Shown: piece after piece, positions 22,285-31,085 of the stretch
Position numbering within the stretch: the stretch's first letter is position 1
Layout: every line of letters starts with the position of its first letter
Source of the DNA: a virus
DNA: 42,075 nt
Direction: 5' to 3' (one strand)
Virus record (IMG/VR): IMGVR_UViG_3300025151_000089
Coordinates: 1 to 42,075 of that record
Made by a program: the position numbers and the translations under genes
Notes under the pieces: model-generated
The model's database searches: none
Told to the model about the DNA's origin: nothing
What the model saw: only the letters and a program-made list of their open reading frames with translations

Positions 22285-22472
22285 TATGCCATAAACCACG
22301 CTGTAGCTTCAGCTTGCTCAACTGCATTTGTTAGACCGATAGAAGCAGCAAAGTAAGTAGATTGTTTTTCAAGTTCGAGCGTGTTTGTCAGGCGAGCCAT
22401 ATACCCCTGATTATAATCTTCAGGTGGAGTTGGTAATCTTAAAACACCTAAACCAGTTCCTGTCGTACTCAT
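22284..22472 (-). CDS. Small hypothetical structural-region protein, 62 aa
   Basis: The protein begins MSTTGTGLGVLRLPTPPEDY and then has a helical stretch (ARLTNTLELEKQSTYFAA). The start overlaps the gp10-like gene by ATGA. Small proteins with an N-terminal Pro-rich strand and a helix often attach to tail hubs or fibres; here this is only a suggestion from position. Confidence 0.52.
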   Translation of the reverse strand: MSTTGTGLGVLRLPTPPEDYNQGYMARLTNTLELEKQSTYFAASIGLTNAVEQAEATAWFMA

Positions 22473-24622
22473 CGCATACCATCCGCTCTTGTGTTTATTC
22501 TAAAATCACCAAGCGACCAATCGTCTTGTGTTCCTGTTGTTTGAAACTTCACACTGATTTGCCTACCTTTCGCTCTCACACTAACTTTTTCTGTGGAGCT
22601 GGTCATAGCAAATGGCCCTTTAGTTGTTTCAGGCGCAGATGGATATTTGCGTGTATTCAAGTAAAGATCCATTGATGTATTGGCAGACATTGTGACGTTT
22701 GGAACAATCTTATCTACCATGTATAAATTTTCGCCTTCAGCAGTTAGTTCGCGTGGTGAGCTTTCTATAAAGCAATTCATCGCTGATCCTGCTGCGCTTG
22801 TGCCTGTTTCGTGGTTGTACAAATTGCCATTTGGATCAAATGCGAATGGTTCATTACGAGCGCCAAACGTATCATGCCAAACTGTTCTGTCCATTGTGCC
22901 TATCGACCAAGCGCCTTCAACATAGTTATATGTAACATAGCTATCGTTTTCTGGATTAACTGTTCCTGCGCTATTGTCTTCGCTTACATACCACCAAGTG
23001 ATTTCTTTGAATTTTTTGTTGTGGCCAACAACAACTTTATCGATGTATCGATCCTGCATTCGATCAAATACATAATACTTAACAGGACAAGGCAATTCTT
23101 TGACGATACCATCATATGAAAAGAAATTTCGTTTGCCCATCCAGAAGACGTTGCCATCAATGCTAATCATTGTGTTTAGACCGCCAGCACCAGCGTCTGT
23201 GGCAAGCAGTCGGAATGAAAAGATGAAAGGCGCACCAACAAATGTCATACCATAGATTGCTTCATCTGTGGATATAATGGTTTCTTCACGCGCTGAAACC
23301 ATTGCAACGATTTTTGTGCCAACTTGCAATCTCTGATCGCCAGCAGTGTTTAATGCAGTAGGTCCAAACTTGGTAAAGTCTTCCTGTGTTGACCATCGAA
23401 CAAGCATGTCATCAACATCACCGCCACCACCAGCAGCATAAGCCTGACAGCCAGCCGCAATAAAGTGTCGGTCTGGGAAGGAGACAGTGGTGACACGCGC
23501 AACAGATGGAACACTTTCAGCTCCAGCTAAAGAAGAGACAAGAACAGCGCGGTTTCCAATACCCCCTGATGTATCCCAATAGTAAATTGCACCATTACGA
23601 ACTGTGGCTATAAGATCTTCACCCCAAATGTTGAGGTTCCATGAGCTGTTGTCGAGCGCAACGTCTGCTTCAGTAATACTTCTAGGATTGTTCCAACCCG
23701 GCCCACCAGAAGTTCCACCCCAAGCTCCAACGCCCCAACCAAGTGCTGGGTCTGAGCTTTGTGCGCCTAAACCTTCATCAATACCGATCAGATATTTGAT
23801 TGATATGCCTGTGCCGCCTCCTGCTGCAACTGTTGAGCTTGCGTTTGTAGGTAAAGTTATTGTGTATGTGTCACTGTCTGATACAGTGATCTGATATCCA
23901 TAATAATCGTTGATTTCATCTGCTGGGATGCCACCAGTTGCTGTAGCTCCGCTGATTACTACCCAATCACCAGTTTCTGCGCCATGCGCCACGTCTGTTA
24001 CTGTAACTACATTATCAGTTGTACCACCAGATGTTGTAGCCAGTGGATTTATAAGTGCTTGAGTTACAGCAGCGCCATTTGCGTGGGCTGCAAAAGAAGT
24101 TCCATTTGTAGCTCTTGTACATCCAGTTAATGTTAAAGAGCTTATACCTGTGTAGGTAATTATTTCACTATCTATTAAAACAGCACCAGAAGATGTAAGA
24201 CCAGTGACGCTTGCGACATCTATAGTAAGTGGTGAAGTATTATTATTTGGCAGTGTTTGAGTAGTAGTAGTTGCAGTGTTTGATATATCACGCAGTGGTG
24301 TAATATCATACAATGCGCCATTCAGAAGGATATACAGGTGGTTGTGAGTGCCGATTGCCATGTAATCTTCGCCATCCGACAAGGCTCTCCAAAACACTGT
24401 TTTTCTTGCTATGCCTGTAACACTGGTGGTGTTCTGTGTAACAGTTCCACTAGGATCTAGCTTAGAAATATTTTCTTTTTGCCAGCCGCCTATTTTAGTT
24501 GGGTAACCATTACGAAAACGAACCAGATTGCCATCCACCCAAAACGGTCCGTTTTTTCCAGCAGCATATTCTGTGATGTCTTTGACAATACCGGGATCAT
24601 ATTTAAGAAGCTGCAAAGGCAT
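22469..24622 (-). CDS. P22 gp10-like DNA-stabilisation/tail hub protein
   Basis: This 717-aa beta-rich protein begins PLQLLKYDPGIVKDITEYAAGKNGP-type sequence with VDGNLVRFRNGYPTKIGGWQ (about 29-48). This matches the start of podovirus hub proteins such as P22 gp10, which close the portal after packaging. The middle has Thr-rich Ig-like insertions (about 105-270), and the second half a beta-propeller pattern (DEAIYGMTFVGAPFIFSFR, KRNFFSYDGIVKELPC). It lies just after the endolysin gene in transcription. Family assignment is by pattern, not by a search. Confidence 0.68.
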   Translation of the reverse strand: MPLQLLKYDPGIVKDITEYAAGKNGPFWVDGNLVRFRNGYPTKIGGWQKENISKLDPSGTVTQNTTSVTGIARKTVFWRALSDGEDYMAIGTHNHLYILLNGALYDITPLRDISNTATTTTQTLPNNNTSPLTIDVASVTGLTSSGAVLIDSEIITYTGISSLTLTGCTRATNGTSFAAHANGAAVTQALINPLATTSGGTTDNVVTVTDVAHGAETGDWVVISGATATGGIPADEINDYYGYQITVSDSDTYTITLPTNASSTVAAGGGTGISIKYLIGIDEGLGAQSSDPALGWGVGAWGGTSGGPGWNNPRSITEADVALDNSSWNLNIWGEDLIATVRNGAIYYWDTSGGIGNRAVLVSSLAGAESVPSVARVTTVSFPDRHFIAAGCQAYAAGGGGDVDDMLVRWSTQEDFTKFGPTALNTAGDQRLQVGTKIVAMVSAREETIISTDEAIYGMTFVGAPFIFSFRLLATDAGAGGLNTMISIDGNVFWMGKRNFFSYDGIVKELPCPVKYYVFDRMQDRYIDKVVVGHNKKFKEITWWYVSEDNSAGTVNPENDSYVTYNYVEGAWSIGTMDRTVWHDTFGARNEPFAFDPNGNLYNHETGTSAAGSAMNCFIESSPRELTAEGENLYMVDKIVPNVTMSANTSMDLYLNTRKYPSAPETTKGPFAMTSSTEKVSVRAKGRQISVKFQTTGTQDDWSLGDFRINTRADGMR

Positions 24623-24625
24623 TTA

Positions 24626-25261
24626 TTATTTTACCCATTCATATACTTTTTTGGTTTCTTTTATGCGATGATCTAAACCTGTATAGCCACCATTGATCGT
24701 TTTAGTCAGACGCTTGATTACGTCATCATTAACACCTTCGTCGCATATTTTCCATAGATTGTTTTTTCTAAAAAACCATATGGCTGTATCCATTGCGTAG
24801 TCTTCTTCTAGCAGTGTTGGATTTCTCAAAACATCTGGAAGGCGCATATCTGATGCAAACGATCTGACGTTGTTATACCCGGTCAATTGGATAAATCCGC
24901 GACCAATGTATAGGCTGGCTTTTTCTTTTGTATCGTTTCCAAGTTTGTAATTTTTGCCACGATTTTCGTCCAAGTACACAAGCTCTGCCAATGCTTTGGG
25001 GTTTCTTGAATATGGCTTTGCGCTTTCTTCTGTTGGAAATCTTTTAGGCCAAACACGCATCATTGCTTCTACAGAGTAATTTAGATTTTCGCGTGTAAGT
25101 TTAAAAGATCCACTTTCATGGATAACTTGACCTATCAAATGTGCGCCACGTTCTGGCGACAATTCGTAGTGTTTTACGATTCCGCGAGCTGTATTAGGTC
25201 CGAATGCACCATCTGGCGTACATCCACATTTTTCTTGAAGTATTTTTAACGCATTACTCAT
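24626..25261 (-). CDS. Endolysin, glycoside hydrolase family 19 type
   Basis: This 211-aa muralytic enzyme has a short N-terminal peptidoglycan-binding-like motif (LKILQEKCGCTPDGAFGPNT, 6-24) and a chitinase/GH19-type domain: catalytic Glu in IHESGSF (47-53), NLNYS (59-63), GRGFIQLTGYNN (120-131) and TINGGYTGLDHR (188-199). It should cut peptidoglycan for host lysis. I chose the ATG at 25261, overlapping the 30-aa membrane peptide by ATGA with GGAG 8 bases upstream, over an ATG at 25291. No signal peptide is seen, so export needs the holin. Confidence 0.85.
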   Translation of the reverse strand: MSNALKILQEKCGCTPDGAFGPNTARGIVKHYELSPERGAHLIGQVIHESGSFKLTRENLNYSVEAMMRVWPKRFPTEESAKPYSRNPKALAELVYLDENRGKNYKLGNDTKEKASLYIGRGFIQLTGYNNVRSFASDMRLPDVLRNPTLLEEDYAMDTAIWFFRKNNLWKICDEGVNDDVIKRLTKTINGGYTGLDHRIKETKKVYEWVK

Positions 25262-25350
25262 TTCTTCATCTCCAAGTACAAACGCCAACAATTTACCAAT
25301 GTGTTCAAGCTCACTGCGCTAAACAGCATTATCCACTGCCACATTTCCAT
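25258..25350 (-). CDS. Tiny membrane peptide between holin and endolysin, 30 aa
   Basis: This short frame (MEMWQWIMLFSAVSLNTLVN and then a charged tail with LYLEMKK) is one hydrophobic helix with a basic end. Its ATG overlaps the holin stop (TAATG) and its stop overlaps the endolysin ATG (ATGA), so it is fully coupled within the lysis operon. It may modulate the holin, but there is no direct evidence. I recognise no family. Confidence 0.55.
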   Translation of the reverse strand: MEMWQWIMLFSAVSLNTLVNCWRLYLEMKK

Positions 25351-25808
25351 TATTTCTTACCGTAGTATTTGGATACAGCGCGATTGCCGAACCAGAATGA
25401 CATGATAGCAGCAAACAGCCCAGCCGTGTTATCATCCCAAATTACATTTAACGCTCCAGCCAAATCAGCGCCTTGCTCGTTCATCATTGTCATTACAGCG
25501 ACAATTTTGATGGCCACGAAAAGGCCAAAAAAAGCATAAGTGATGACAGGACGGACTGAACCTCTGAGCGCATTAACAAATCCCCCAGCGTCGATACTGT
25601 CATGCTTATACAATCCTTCTGTTTCTTTAATTTCTGCTTGCTTGTCTAACTCTTGTAATTTGAGTTCAGATCGCTTTGTCATAAGATCCATCTCAAGCTG
25701 CATACGCTCAAGATTATGTTTGTGTTCTTGCCCAGCTTTAAAGTAATTTAAAACTTCTGGTAAGAATGAAGTACCAAAGCCTAGCAGACTGCCCAGCAAT
25801 GTCATCAT
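25350..25808 (-). CDS. Holin of the 3TM type
   Basis: This 152-aa membrane protein times lysis by opening the cytoplasmic membrane for the endolysin. It has an N-terminal GSLLGFGTSFLPEVLNYF (6-23), a long charged coiled coil (30-68), SVRPVITYAFFGLFVAIKIV (84-103) and a C-terminal SFWFGNRAVSKYY (137-149). The order L-G-S..PE, coiled coil, RPVI, FWFGNR is that of the Holin_3TM family. I chose the ATG at 25808, which overlaps the upstream stop as TGATG and has GGAG 6 bases before it; a GTG at 25811 is an alternative. Confidence 0.8.
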   Translation of the reverse strand: MMTLLGSLLGFGTSFLPEVLNYFKAGQEHKHNLERMQLEMDLMTKRSELKLQELDKQAEIKETEGLYKHDSIDAGGFVNALRGSVRPVITYAFFGLFVAIKIVAVMTMMNEQGADLAGALNVIWDDNTAGLFAAIMSFWFGNRAVSKYYGKK

Positions 25809-26029
25809 CACGCGCTCCTATCTGTCTTAGCTTCTTTGCCTAACCACAATGCAAAAGACGCTGAAAGCATCGCAGTGACGAGCGATACGAACGCGCTCTG
25901 TTGAGTTGTGGGATCTGGCAAAGTCATAAACCACAAACAAACTTTCCAAGTAAGAATAATTTGGCAAAGGAAAGCTAGACGTGGCAGTATTTTTAACTGA
26001 TCTATAGCGTTAGCTGTTAGCTGAACCAT
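25808..26029 (-). CDS. Small two-span membrane protein of the lysis cluster, 73 aa
   Basis: Two hydrophobic segments are visible: LAFLCQIILTWKVCLWFMTL (about 18-37) and AFVSLVTAMLSASFALWLG (about 46-64), separated by PDPTTQQS. Such a hairpin next to a 3TM holin may be a second holin or antiholin. AAGGTG precedes the ATG and the stop overlaps the holin start. The assignment as lysis-related is from context. Confidence 0.6.
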   Translation of the reverse strand: MVQLTANAIDQLKILPRLAFLCQIILTWKVCLWFMTLPDPTTQQSAFVSLVTAMLSASFALWLGKEAKTDRSA

Positions 26030-26094
26030 GTTACACCTTTATGTTTATCCACAGTATTTTTTCTAAACTTACCACAACTTTGCAATAAGTCCAA

Positions 26095-26217
26095 TCAGAC
26101 ATATTTTCCTTGCTTAATAACCCATTCTGCTATTCTACGATGATGCGTTATAATCACAATTTTGCCTCGCTTATCGTATACAATCCATCGCAATCTGCCT
26201 GCTTGTACCAGTCGCAT
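26095..26217 (-). CDS. Small basic protein, 40 aa
   Basis: The frame reads MRLVQAGRLRWIVYDKRGKI, then a basic helix with HHRRIAEWVIKQGKYV. It starts one base after the stop of the preceding gene (TAAATG) and fills most of the gap before the membrane protein at 26029. The fold looks like a strand pair plus a helix. I believe it is real because of the coupling and composition; function unknown. Confidence 0.52.
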   Translation of the reverse strand: MRLVQAGRLRWIVYDKRGKIVIITHHRRIAEWVIKQGKYV

Positions 26218-26691
26218 TTACCATTTGCCTTGGCCTTTACCAATCAACCAAAGTATGAAGCCCATTACAGCAATACCAACGACTGCGGCTAATATACCAA
26301 CAATCCATTCGATAATCTGACGCTTTAATTCTTCCTTGCGGTAAAGTTCATCTTTGCGTTGTTTTCGCATTTTTGCTTCTATTGACAACACCTCTTCCCA
26401 TGCAGATGGTCCGTAATTCCACGAAATAAAAGCCTTAATGTCTTTACGCATAGTCTCCATCTTTTTTTTCTGGGCAAAAATTTGCAACGCAGTTTCTTCG
26501 TCGGAGCCTTTGAAAGAATACCAAGGGGGGTTTTTACTTTTTTCTTCTGCGTAATTGAAATCGGAAAACGCCTTACCCCATTGGGAAAGTTGTCCACTCA
26601 TATCTTGCAAATCCCGACCCACAGCAATGCCTTGCTTGATGGCGTTAAATGCAGAAGTGGCTACACCGACTGCTGTAATAGGATCAATCAT
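26218..26691 (-). CDS. C-terminally anchored membrane protein, 157 aa
   Basis: The N-terminal part is helical and mildly hydrophobic (ITAVGVATSAFNAIKQGIAV), the middle is a charged helix/coiled coil with Lys and Trp, and the C-terminus is one strong membrane span (IVGILAAVVGIAVMGFILWL, about 130-149) followed by a short basic tail. It sits in the lysis region and is overlapped on both sides. It could serve envelope disruption or be a virion protein; I do not recognise a family. Confidence 0.6.
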   Translation of the reverse strand: MIDPITAVGVATSAFNAIKQGIAVGRDLQDMSGQLSQWGKAFSDFNYAEEKSKNPPWYSFKGSDEETALQIFAQKKKMETMRKDIKAFISWNYGPSAWEEVLSIEAKMRKQRKDELYRKEELKRQIIEWIVGILAAVVGIAVMGFILWLIGKGQGKW

Positions 26692-26861
26692 GTTTCACGA
26701 AACCTCACTGGACAATAGTAATAAGGATCTACACGATAGATCCTATCATAATACCCAAAGCGTTTCGACCCACAGTCATAGTAACACGCTTTATAAAACC
26801 AGCTACCGTATCCGTTTACCCACATGTGTCCATGAGCTATGAACACAAGCGTACATATCAT
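26688..26861 (-). CDS. Tyr/Cys-rich small protein, 57 aa
   Basis: This peptide begins MICTLVFIAHGHMWVNGYGS, possibly a short hydrophobic or signal-like start, and continues with four Tyr-rich Cys positions (YKACYYDCGSKRF, then DPYYYCPVRFRET). The Cys spacing and extracellular character suggest disulphides outside the cytoplasm. It starts within the preceding stop (TAATG) and ends in an ATGA overlap. I did not recognise a family; host envelope or lysis-related roles are possible. Confidence 0.55.
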   Translation of the reverse strand: MICTLVFIAHGHMWVNGYGSWFYKACYYDCGSKRFGYYDRIYRVDPYYYCPVRFRET

Positions 26862-27094
26862 TATCGTTCCATCAAACGATCTATTTTTTCTTCAATTCGA
26901 TCAAAACGTGCGACGATTTGATTCATAACAGCAGAGCTATCAGTCTTTGTAACGTACTCTTTTGCCATCTCTTCTCTTGTTTTATTCAAGAGAATTTGAA
27001 CGCGCCCAAGTTCAGTGTGTTGTGTTTTTATCCACCAACCCAAACCACCAATTGCAGTGGTTAATCCTAAATTTATGAGCGCGTTCATTTCCAT
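26861..27094 (-). CDS. Membrane-anchored coiled-coil protein, 77 aa
   Basis: One N-terminal membrane helix (LINLGLTTAIGGLGWWIK, 5-22) is followed by a long heptad-like helix (RVQILLNKTREEMAKEYVTK, then VARFDRIEEKIDRLME). This is the plan of an inner-membrane spanin (Rz-like) or of a phage coiled-coil membrane protein. No Cys-lipobox partner was found. It is in the lysis/late operon, coupled by TAATG. Confidence 0.6.
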   Translation of the reverse strand: MEMNALINLGLTTAIGGLGWWIKTQHTELGRVQILLNKTREEMAKEYVTKTDSSAVMNQIVARFDRIEEKIDRLMER

Positions 27095-27327
27095 TACTGT
27101 GCAGCCACTTCTTGTGCTTCTTCAGGCGTGTCTTCTAAAGATTTTTTTAACTTACTAATCCAGTAAATTTTTCCACCTTCCATTTGCCTTGCAGATTTCA
27201 TTGTGTTGGCTATTTTTCGTTCAAGATCAGCAACATGATCAACTGCTTCTTGCTGTTCAGGGGTCATGTCTTCAAAAGTGTATTCTTTTTCGTCAATAAC
27301 AATAGGCGTTGTTTTTTTCTCTGCCAT
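27094..27327 (-). CDS. Small conserved late protein, 77 aa (DUF6447-like pattern)
   Basis: The protein has a strand pair (TTPIVIDEKEYTFEDMTPEQ, 6-25), then a helix (AVDHVADLERKIANTMKSAR) and an acidic end. The order I-x-I-x-x-x-x-Y-x-x-x-D-M-[ST]-x-E followed by a helix recalls small phage proteins of the DUF6447 kind, but this is from memory only. AAGGA precedes the start. The position after the tail fibre suggests a tail-assembly or early lysis-region role. Confidence 0.52.
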   Translation of the reverse strand: MAEKKTTPIVIDEKEYTFEDMTPEQQEAVDHVADLERKIANTMKSARQMEGGKIYWISKLKKSLEDTPEEAQEVAAQ

Positions 27328-27350
27328 TGTGATTTCCTTTCTTTGTTAAA

Positions 27351-27695
27351 TTACCAAGGTACGCCAGAAGAGTCGCTTGCTGCACGGTCAATCTGACCTT
27401 GCACTTTTGCTGTGCGGTCTGCTTCGACACGCGCCTTGGCTTGATCTGCTGTTTCGTCACCTTCGATCAAGCTGTTGTATACCCAACCTAAGACTTGATT
27501 TTCGGTCAAATCTGCATAGGGCGTAAAGTCTGAAGCGGACGCGTCATATGTTAAATGCAGTTTGTCACCTTCTGTAGAAGTGTAAACGGGATCACCGTCG
27601 CTTGCTGCTACGCAAGACCAATAGACGAGGAATACTCCACCGTCCGAATCTTTATGCGTCATGTCGTTGACGCTCCACGTTGTTGTAATAGCCAT
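27351..27695 (-). CDS. Small beta-rich late protein, 114 aa (DUF7936-like pattern)
   Basis: The protein begins AITTTWSVNDMTHKDSDGGV, then FLVYWSCVAASDGDPV, with a second half VLGWVYNSLIEGDETADQAK and a C-terminal basic helix. Proteins with this DGGV-x-x-[VL]-x-W order lie near tail-fibre genes in marine phages. It is probably a virion or tail-associated component. Family match is not verified. Confidence 0.55.
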   Translation of the reverse strand: MAITTTWSVNDMTHKDSDGGVFLVYWSCVAASDGDPVYTSTEGDKLHLTYDASASDFTPYADLTENQVLGWVYNSLIEGDETADQAKARVEADRTAKVQGQIDRAASDSSGVPW

Positions 27696-27698
27696 TGT

Positions 27699-28013
27699 TT
27701 ATATCTCCTGTGCTTCACGCATAGCTTTGTATGCAGTTTTAACATCATCTGTCCATGCTGCATTAGCTATGGCTTGTACGCTTGCATCCTCACCAGAAAT
27801 ATCTGTGGGTGTATGCGTCCAGCTACCATCTTCAGCTTTTACTGAACTAAATGGTACAAGAACATGACGGTGAAAACTGCGGCTGAGTTCTGTTTTTACA
27901 CCACCAGCCCCTTCTTCCATAATCTTAGTAGCTTTACGAACTTGGATACTCCAAGAAGAAACCACTTCAATTTTATCATATTCTATTTCTTTTGTTATGT
28001 CGCCTTGTGCCAT
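27699..28013 (-). CDS. Conserved late protein downstream of the tail fibre, 104 aa
   Basis: The protein has a beta-rich first half (DITKEIEYDKIEVVSSWSIQ) and a hydrophilic segment (AEDGSWTHTPTDISGEDASV), then a helical end (DVKTAYKAMREAQEI). It begins after an AAGGAGG site, and a stem-loop lies between it and the fibre gene (ACCCA/TGGGT around 28040). Its position suggests fibre assembly or attachment. No domain is recognised. Confidence 0.55.
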   Translation of the reverse strand: MAQGDITKEIEYDKIEVVSSWSIQVRKATKIMEEGAGGVKTELSRSFHRHVLVPFSSVKAEDGSWTHTPTDISGEDASVQAIANAAWTDDVKTAYKAMREAQEI

Positions 28014-28062
28014 GTTTACCTCCTTTGGCTATGGACTGTCCGACCCAATGCTAGGCAGTGGG

Positions 28063-30642
28063 TTATGCTGACTCATAAGTAGCCGCCATATAAATAGAGC
28101 GACCATTTGTTACTTGTCCGTATTGGTGATACCGATGTGATGTTTGTTGTGATGGAGCAGTAGGTTGAACACCCCGAACAATTGTTTGACTAGAGGAAAT
28201 ATAAGCTAGACCCACGGTATCCCCACTATTAGTTGAAGGACCACCTTCATCTGTCCACATTCCACCATTAACGGAACTTTCACCTGAAGCACTTGTAAAG
28301 GGAAGACCACCAATTGCAAGATTTCCTGCCGTGCCACTAGCATCGTTTCTTGTAATGTTTGCATAAACATGAACTGTTCTACCAATTTTTGTATAACGTC
28401 CATTAGCAAAACTAAGCGTTCTAGAGACATCCGCACCATCTAGTAAAGTTGGAGTAAAATCGCCTTCTTCGTAATCGTCAAATATATGTGAGGACGCTGT
28501 TCCAGAGCCACTACCAGTAGCAGAGAAGTTGATGCCGTGACCCGATGTACCTATTACGAGATTACCATCGCTAATAGTAAGATCACCATCCCCATCAATG
28601 GTTGCTCTTGTTGCAGAAGCACCGCTACTGTTTCTTACCTGAAACTTCATAATGTGTTCGTTATTAGAGCCTACACGTTGGGCTGCAATAGCAGTTCCGG
28701 GATTGTCATTAGACCCAAGAGTTAGCGCAATACCAGTATTAAGATTAGCACTCAAATTTCTAAGATGGACATAAGCTCCTAAATCAGATTCTGAGTCTGT
28801 TTCTGTTCTAGTTTGTTTAAATGTTGCCTGTCCATTGCTACTAATGCGTAGCCGTTCAGCCGTAGCTGCACCTGTTTTTTGTGTTTCAAAAGTTAGATAT
28901 GCGGCATCTGTCGCACCATCCTGAATTGCTCCAATGTTTGCTAAGTTACTGTCAACATTTGTGTTGCCAAATCTAATATTTCCTAGTTGTCCTGATGTAG
29001 CACCAGAGGTTCTAGTCATCATCAAACCTACACCAGTAGTATTATCCAAATGCACATCGTCTTGAGGGGAGCTAACCTTAATACCAATTCTGTCGTTTGT
29101 TCCATCTACAAACAGCATATGAGATTCATTATCTGACTCCACCCTAAAGTCAGAGGTAAGTCCCGGTTCATTTACAATAATATGACCGCTAGTATTAAAA
29201 GTTATTCTGCGCTGATTGTCTTGAACTAAATCAACAGTTTCATCGCCATCAAAGTTCCCTACTTCAACTGGTGATCCTGATCCATCTCTGCGCCTACGAA
29301 CGCCGCTTGAAATAGTTGTGCCATCACGAATAACCCACCCCGCAATGGTATTAGTGTTGGCTGTGCCATCGTTTTGCACAATGCCGTAAGTTGCACCAGA
29401 TGCGTTGTCGCTGTCTATGTGAAGGGTTGATGCAGGGTCATTTGTGCGAATACCAATGCGATTATCCGTGGCATCCACATAAAACATGTTTGCGTCATTA
29501 CTACTCTCAACACGGAAGTCTGCGGCATCGCCATTTTCATTGAAAATCGCCCCTGACCTAAACGTAGACACTCCTGAATTATTAATAGTTAAGACATCTA
29601 CCCCAGTTATAGAGTCATTGTGCGTTCTTATTCTAAATGAAGGCGTGCCATCTGATCCTGCCCTAAGCCCACCAATCGCAACTCCATAGTTGTTGTCTGT
29701 GCTGGTTCCGAAAAACATATTCGTATAACCACCGCTGTCAGTGGTAGCTGAAGGGTGTAACCTTAAAAAAGATGAGCTATCATATTGCGAGGTGATTTGA
29801 GCTTTGCGAATGTCATTCGTATGATTGGACAACAGGCCAGCATTGAAAATTGCTCTACCAGCCTCAGACATATCAAGGGTCAGGGCAGTTATGGTTGACC
29901 CACCATCATTACCTTTAAACTGTATATCCTTATCTGCTACTGCTGCATAAATAGTAGGATTTTGAGAATCTGCCCCTATTTCTAATATAGAGGTTCCATT
30001 ATCTTTAAATCTCCAATTTGGAGCATCACTGTCTAATATAAGATCACCAGCTACATCGAGTGTTAAATCACCAGTAGCGTTTGTAATTGTACCAGCAGAA
30101 CCAGAGTGCGAAATCTGCAAATCGTTGTCGGCTCCGATGTTAATAATTGCACCATCAGATTGCAGCGATAAATCATCATCTATAAATAGGTCAGTTATTG
30201 CTAAATCTTGCGATAAATCTGTGACAGCCGCACCAGCTCCAGCTCCATCAGTCGCAATTATTTTTGTCTGGCCATTAAGGATATTTATAGTAGCGCCACT
30301 ACCTTGCTTGATTGTAATTGTTTGACTTCCACTTGTTGCATTCTCAATGAGCCAAACTTTACTAACTGTATTTGGCAAAAGAGTAACAACTCTTGTGGTT
30401 GTTAAACTGGCGCTAGAAGTAATTTTAAGAAACAAAGATCGCAGAACATTTTTATTGGCTGCTGTATCAGATCCTTCTGGCATAGTGAGAGAAGTATCAG
30501 CATCACCAATGGTAGCTGTGCCATACCCAAATGCATCAGCAATTAATTCAAGGTTTGTATTAGTCTTCGTACCCCAAGAACCAGCGTTTTCGCCAGTGGC
30601 CATTTCTTCGAGTTGAAGGTCATTGTCAAAGGTACTAGCCAT
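28063..30642 (-). CDS. Tail fibre / receptor-binding protein, 859 aa
   Basis: The N-terminal 150 residues (TGENAGSWGTKTNTNLELIA; SGSQTITIKQGSGATINI) form the attachment domain common to podovirus fibres. The long middle is beta-helical with repeated DFRVESxxxxxMxxVD and NDRIGIxxxxP motifs (near residues 380-400 and 500-520), which mark fibre shaft units. The C-terminus (EEGDFTPTLLDGADVSRTL, then NGRYTKIGRTVHVYANITRN) is a receptor-binding or trimerisation domain often seen at fibre tips. No separate intramolecular chaperone domain is obvious. It determines host range. Confidence 0.8.
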   Translation of the reverse strand: MASTFDNDLQLEEMATGENAGSWGTKTNTNLELIADAFGYGTATIGDADTSLTMPEGSDTAANKNVLRSLFLKITSSASLTTTRVVTLLPNTVSKVWLIENATSGSQTITIKQGSGATINILNGQTKIIATDGAGAGAAVTDLSQDLAITDLFIDDDLSLQSDGAIINIGADNDLQISHSGSAGTITNATGDLTLDVAGDLILDSDAPNWRFKDNGTSILEIGADSQNPTIYAAVADKDIQFKGNDGGSTITALTLDMSEAGRAIFNAGLLSNHTNDIRKAQITSQYDSSSFLRLHPSATTDSGGYTNMFFGTSTDNNYGVAIGGLRAGSDGTPSFRIRTHNDSITGVDVLTINNSGVSTFRSGAIFNENGDAADFRVESSNDANMFYVDATDNRIGIRTNDPASTLHIDSDNASGATYGIVQNDGTANTNTIAGWVIRDGTTISSGVRRRRDGSGSPVEVGNFDGDETVDLVQDNQRRITFNTSGHIIVNEPGLTSDFRVESDNESHMLFVDGTNDRIGIKVSSPQDDVHLDNTTGVGLMMTRTSGATSGQLGNIRFGNTNVDSNLANIGAIQDGATDAAYLTFETQKTGAATAERLRISSNGQATFKQTRTETDSESDLGAYVHLRNLSANLNTGIALTLGSNDNPGTAIAAQRVGSNNEHIMKFQVRNSSGASATRATIDGDGDLTISDGNLVIGTSGHGINFSATGSGSGTASSHIFDDYEEGDFTPTLLDGADVSRTLSFANGRYTKIGRTVHVYANITRNDASGTAGNLAIGGLPFTSASGESSVNGGMWTDEGGPSTNSGDTVGLAYISSSQTIVRGVQPTAPSQQTSHRYHQYGQVTNGRSIYMAATYESA

Positions 30643-30659
30643 ACTTTTATATCCTTATA

Positions 30660-31085
30660 TTAATCAATGCGGATCAATCCAGAAGCGCCCGGATCTGGGA
30701 ACACAATTCTGAATGTACCTGAAGTTACTGTAAAATCACCGCCAAAACTTAACACTGCAATTGCTTGCTTGCCAGCAGTTGTGTCATTGTAGATCAATGC
30801 GCCAGCCGTTGTGAATGTAGCTGATGTCCATTCTGGGTTATTAAAGTCAACATGTGCTGTTGTGCCAGTGGTTCCAATTGTAGCACCAGTCAAAGTCTCA
30901 CCACCTGTTGTGTATCCATTGCCGTTTGCAACTTCTCCAGACGCACCTGTATATGTTGTTGTTGCAGCACCTAAACTTGCTGATGAAGTAAAAAGTGCGA
31001 TTTTGATTGTATCAGAATCAAGGTCTTGCTCTTTCTGAAACAAGTCTTCCTTGAAGCTGGTACACATTGCTTGAGTAATAGCCAT
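30660..31085 (-). CDS. Virion structural protein, 141 aa
   Basis: The protein begins ITQAMCTSFKEDLFQKEQDL, then DTIKIALFTSSASLGAATTTY, a motif sequence common in phage tail or neck proteins (xIKIALYTSSA followed by YxxxGE). It is Thr/Gly-rich and beta-type and ends FRIVFPDPGASGLIRID. It is overlapped by the adaptor gene (TAATG) and precedes the tail fibre. Probably a minor tail or fibre-base protein. Confidence 0.65.
   Translation of the reverse strand: MAITQAMCTSFKEDLFQKEQDLDSDTIKIALFTSSASLGAATTTYTGASGEVANGNGYTTGGETLTGATIGTTGTTAHVDFNNPEWTSATFTTAGALIYNDTTAGKQAIAVLSFGGDFTVTSGTFRIVFPDPGASGLIRID

Noticed and set aside
15667-22300. Lysozyme or transglycosylase domain in the ejection proteins
   Set aside because: I looked for the Glu-centred transglycosylase motif in the large virion proteins and did not find it.
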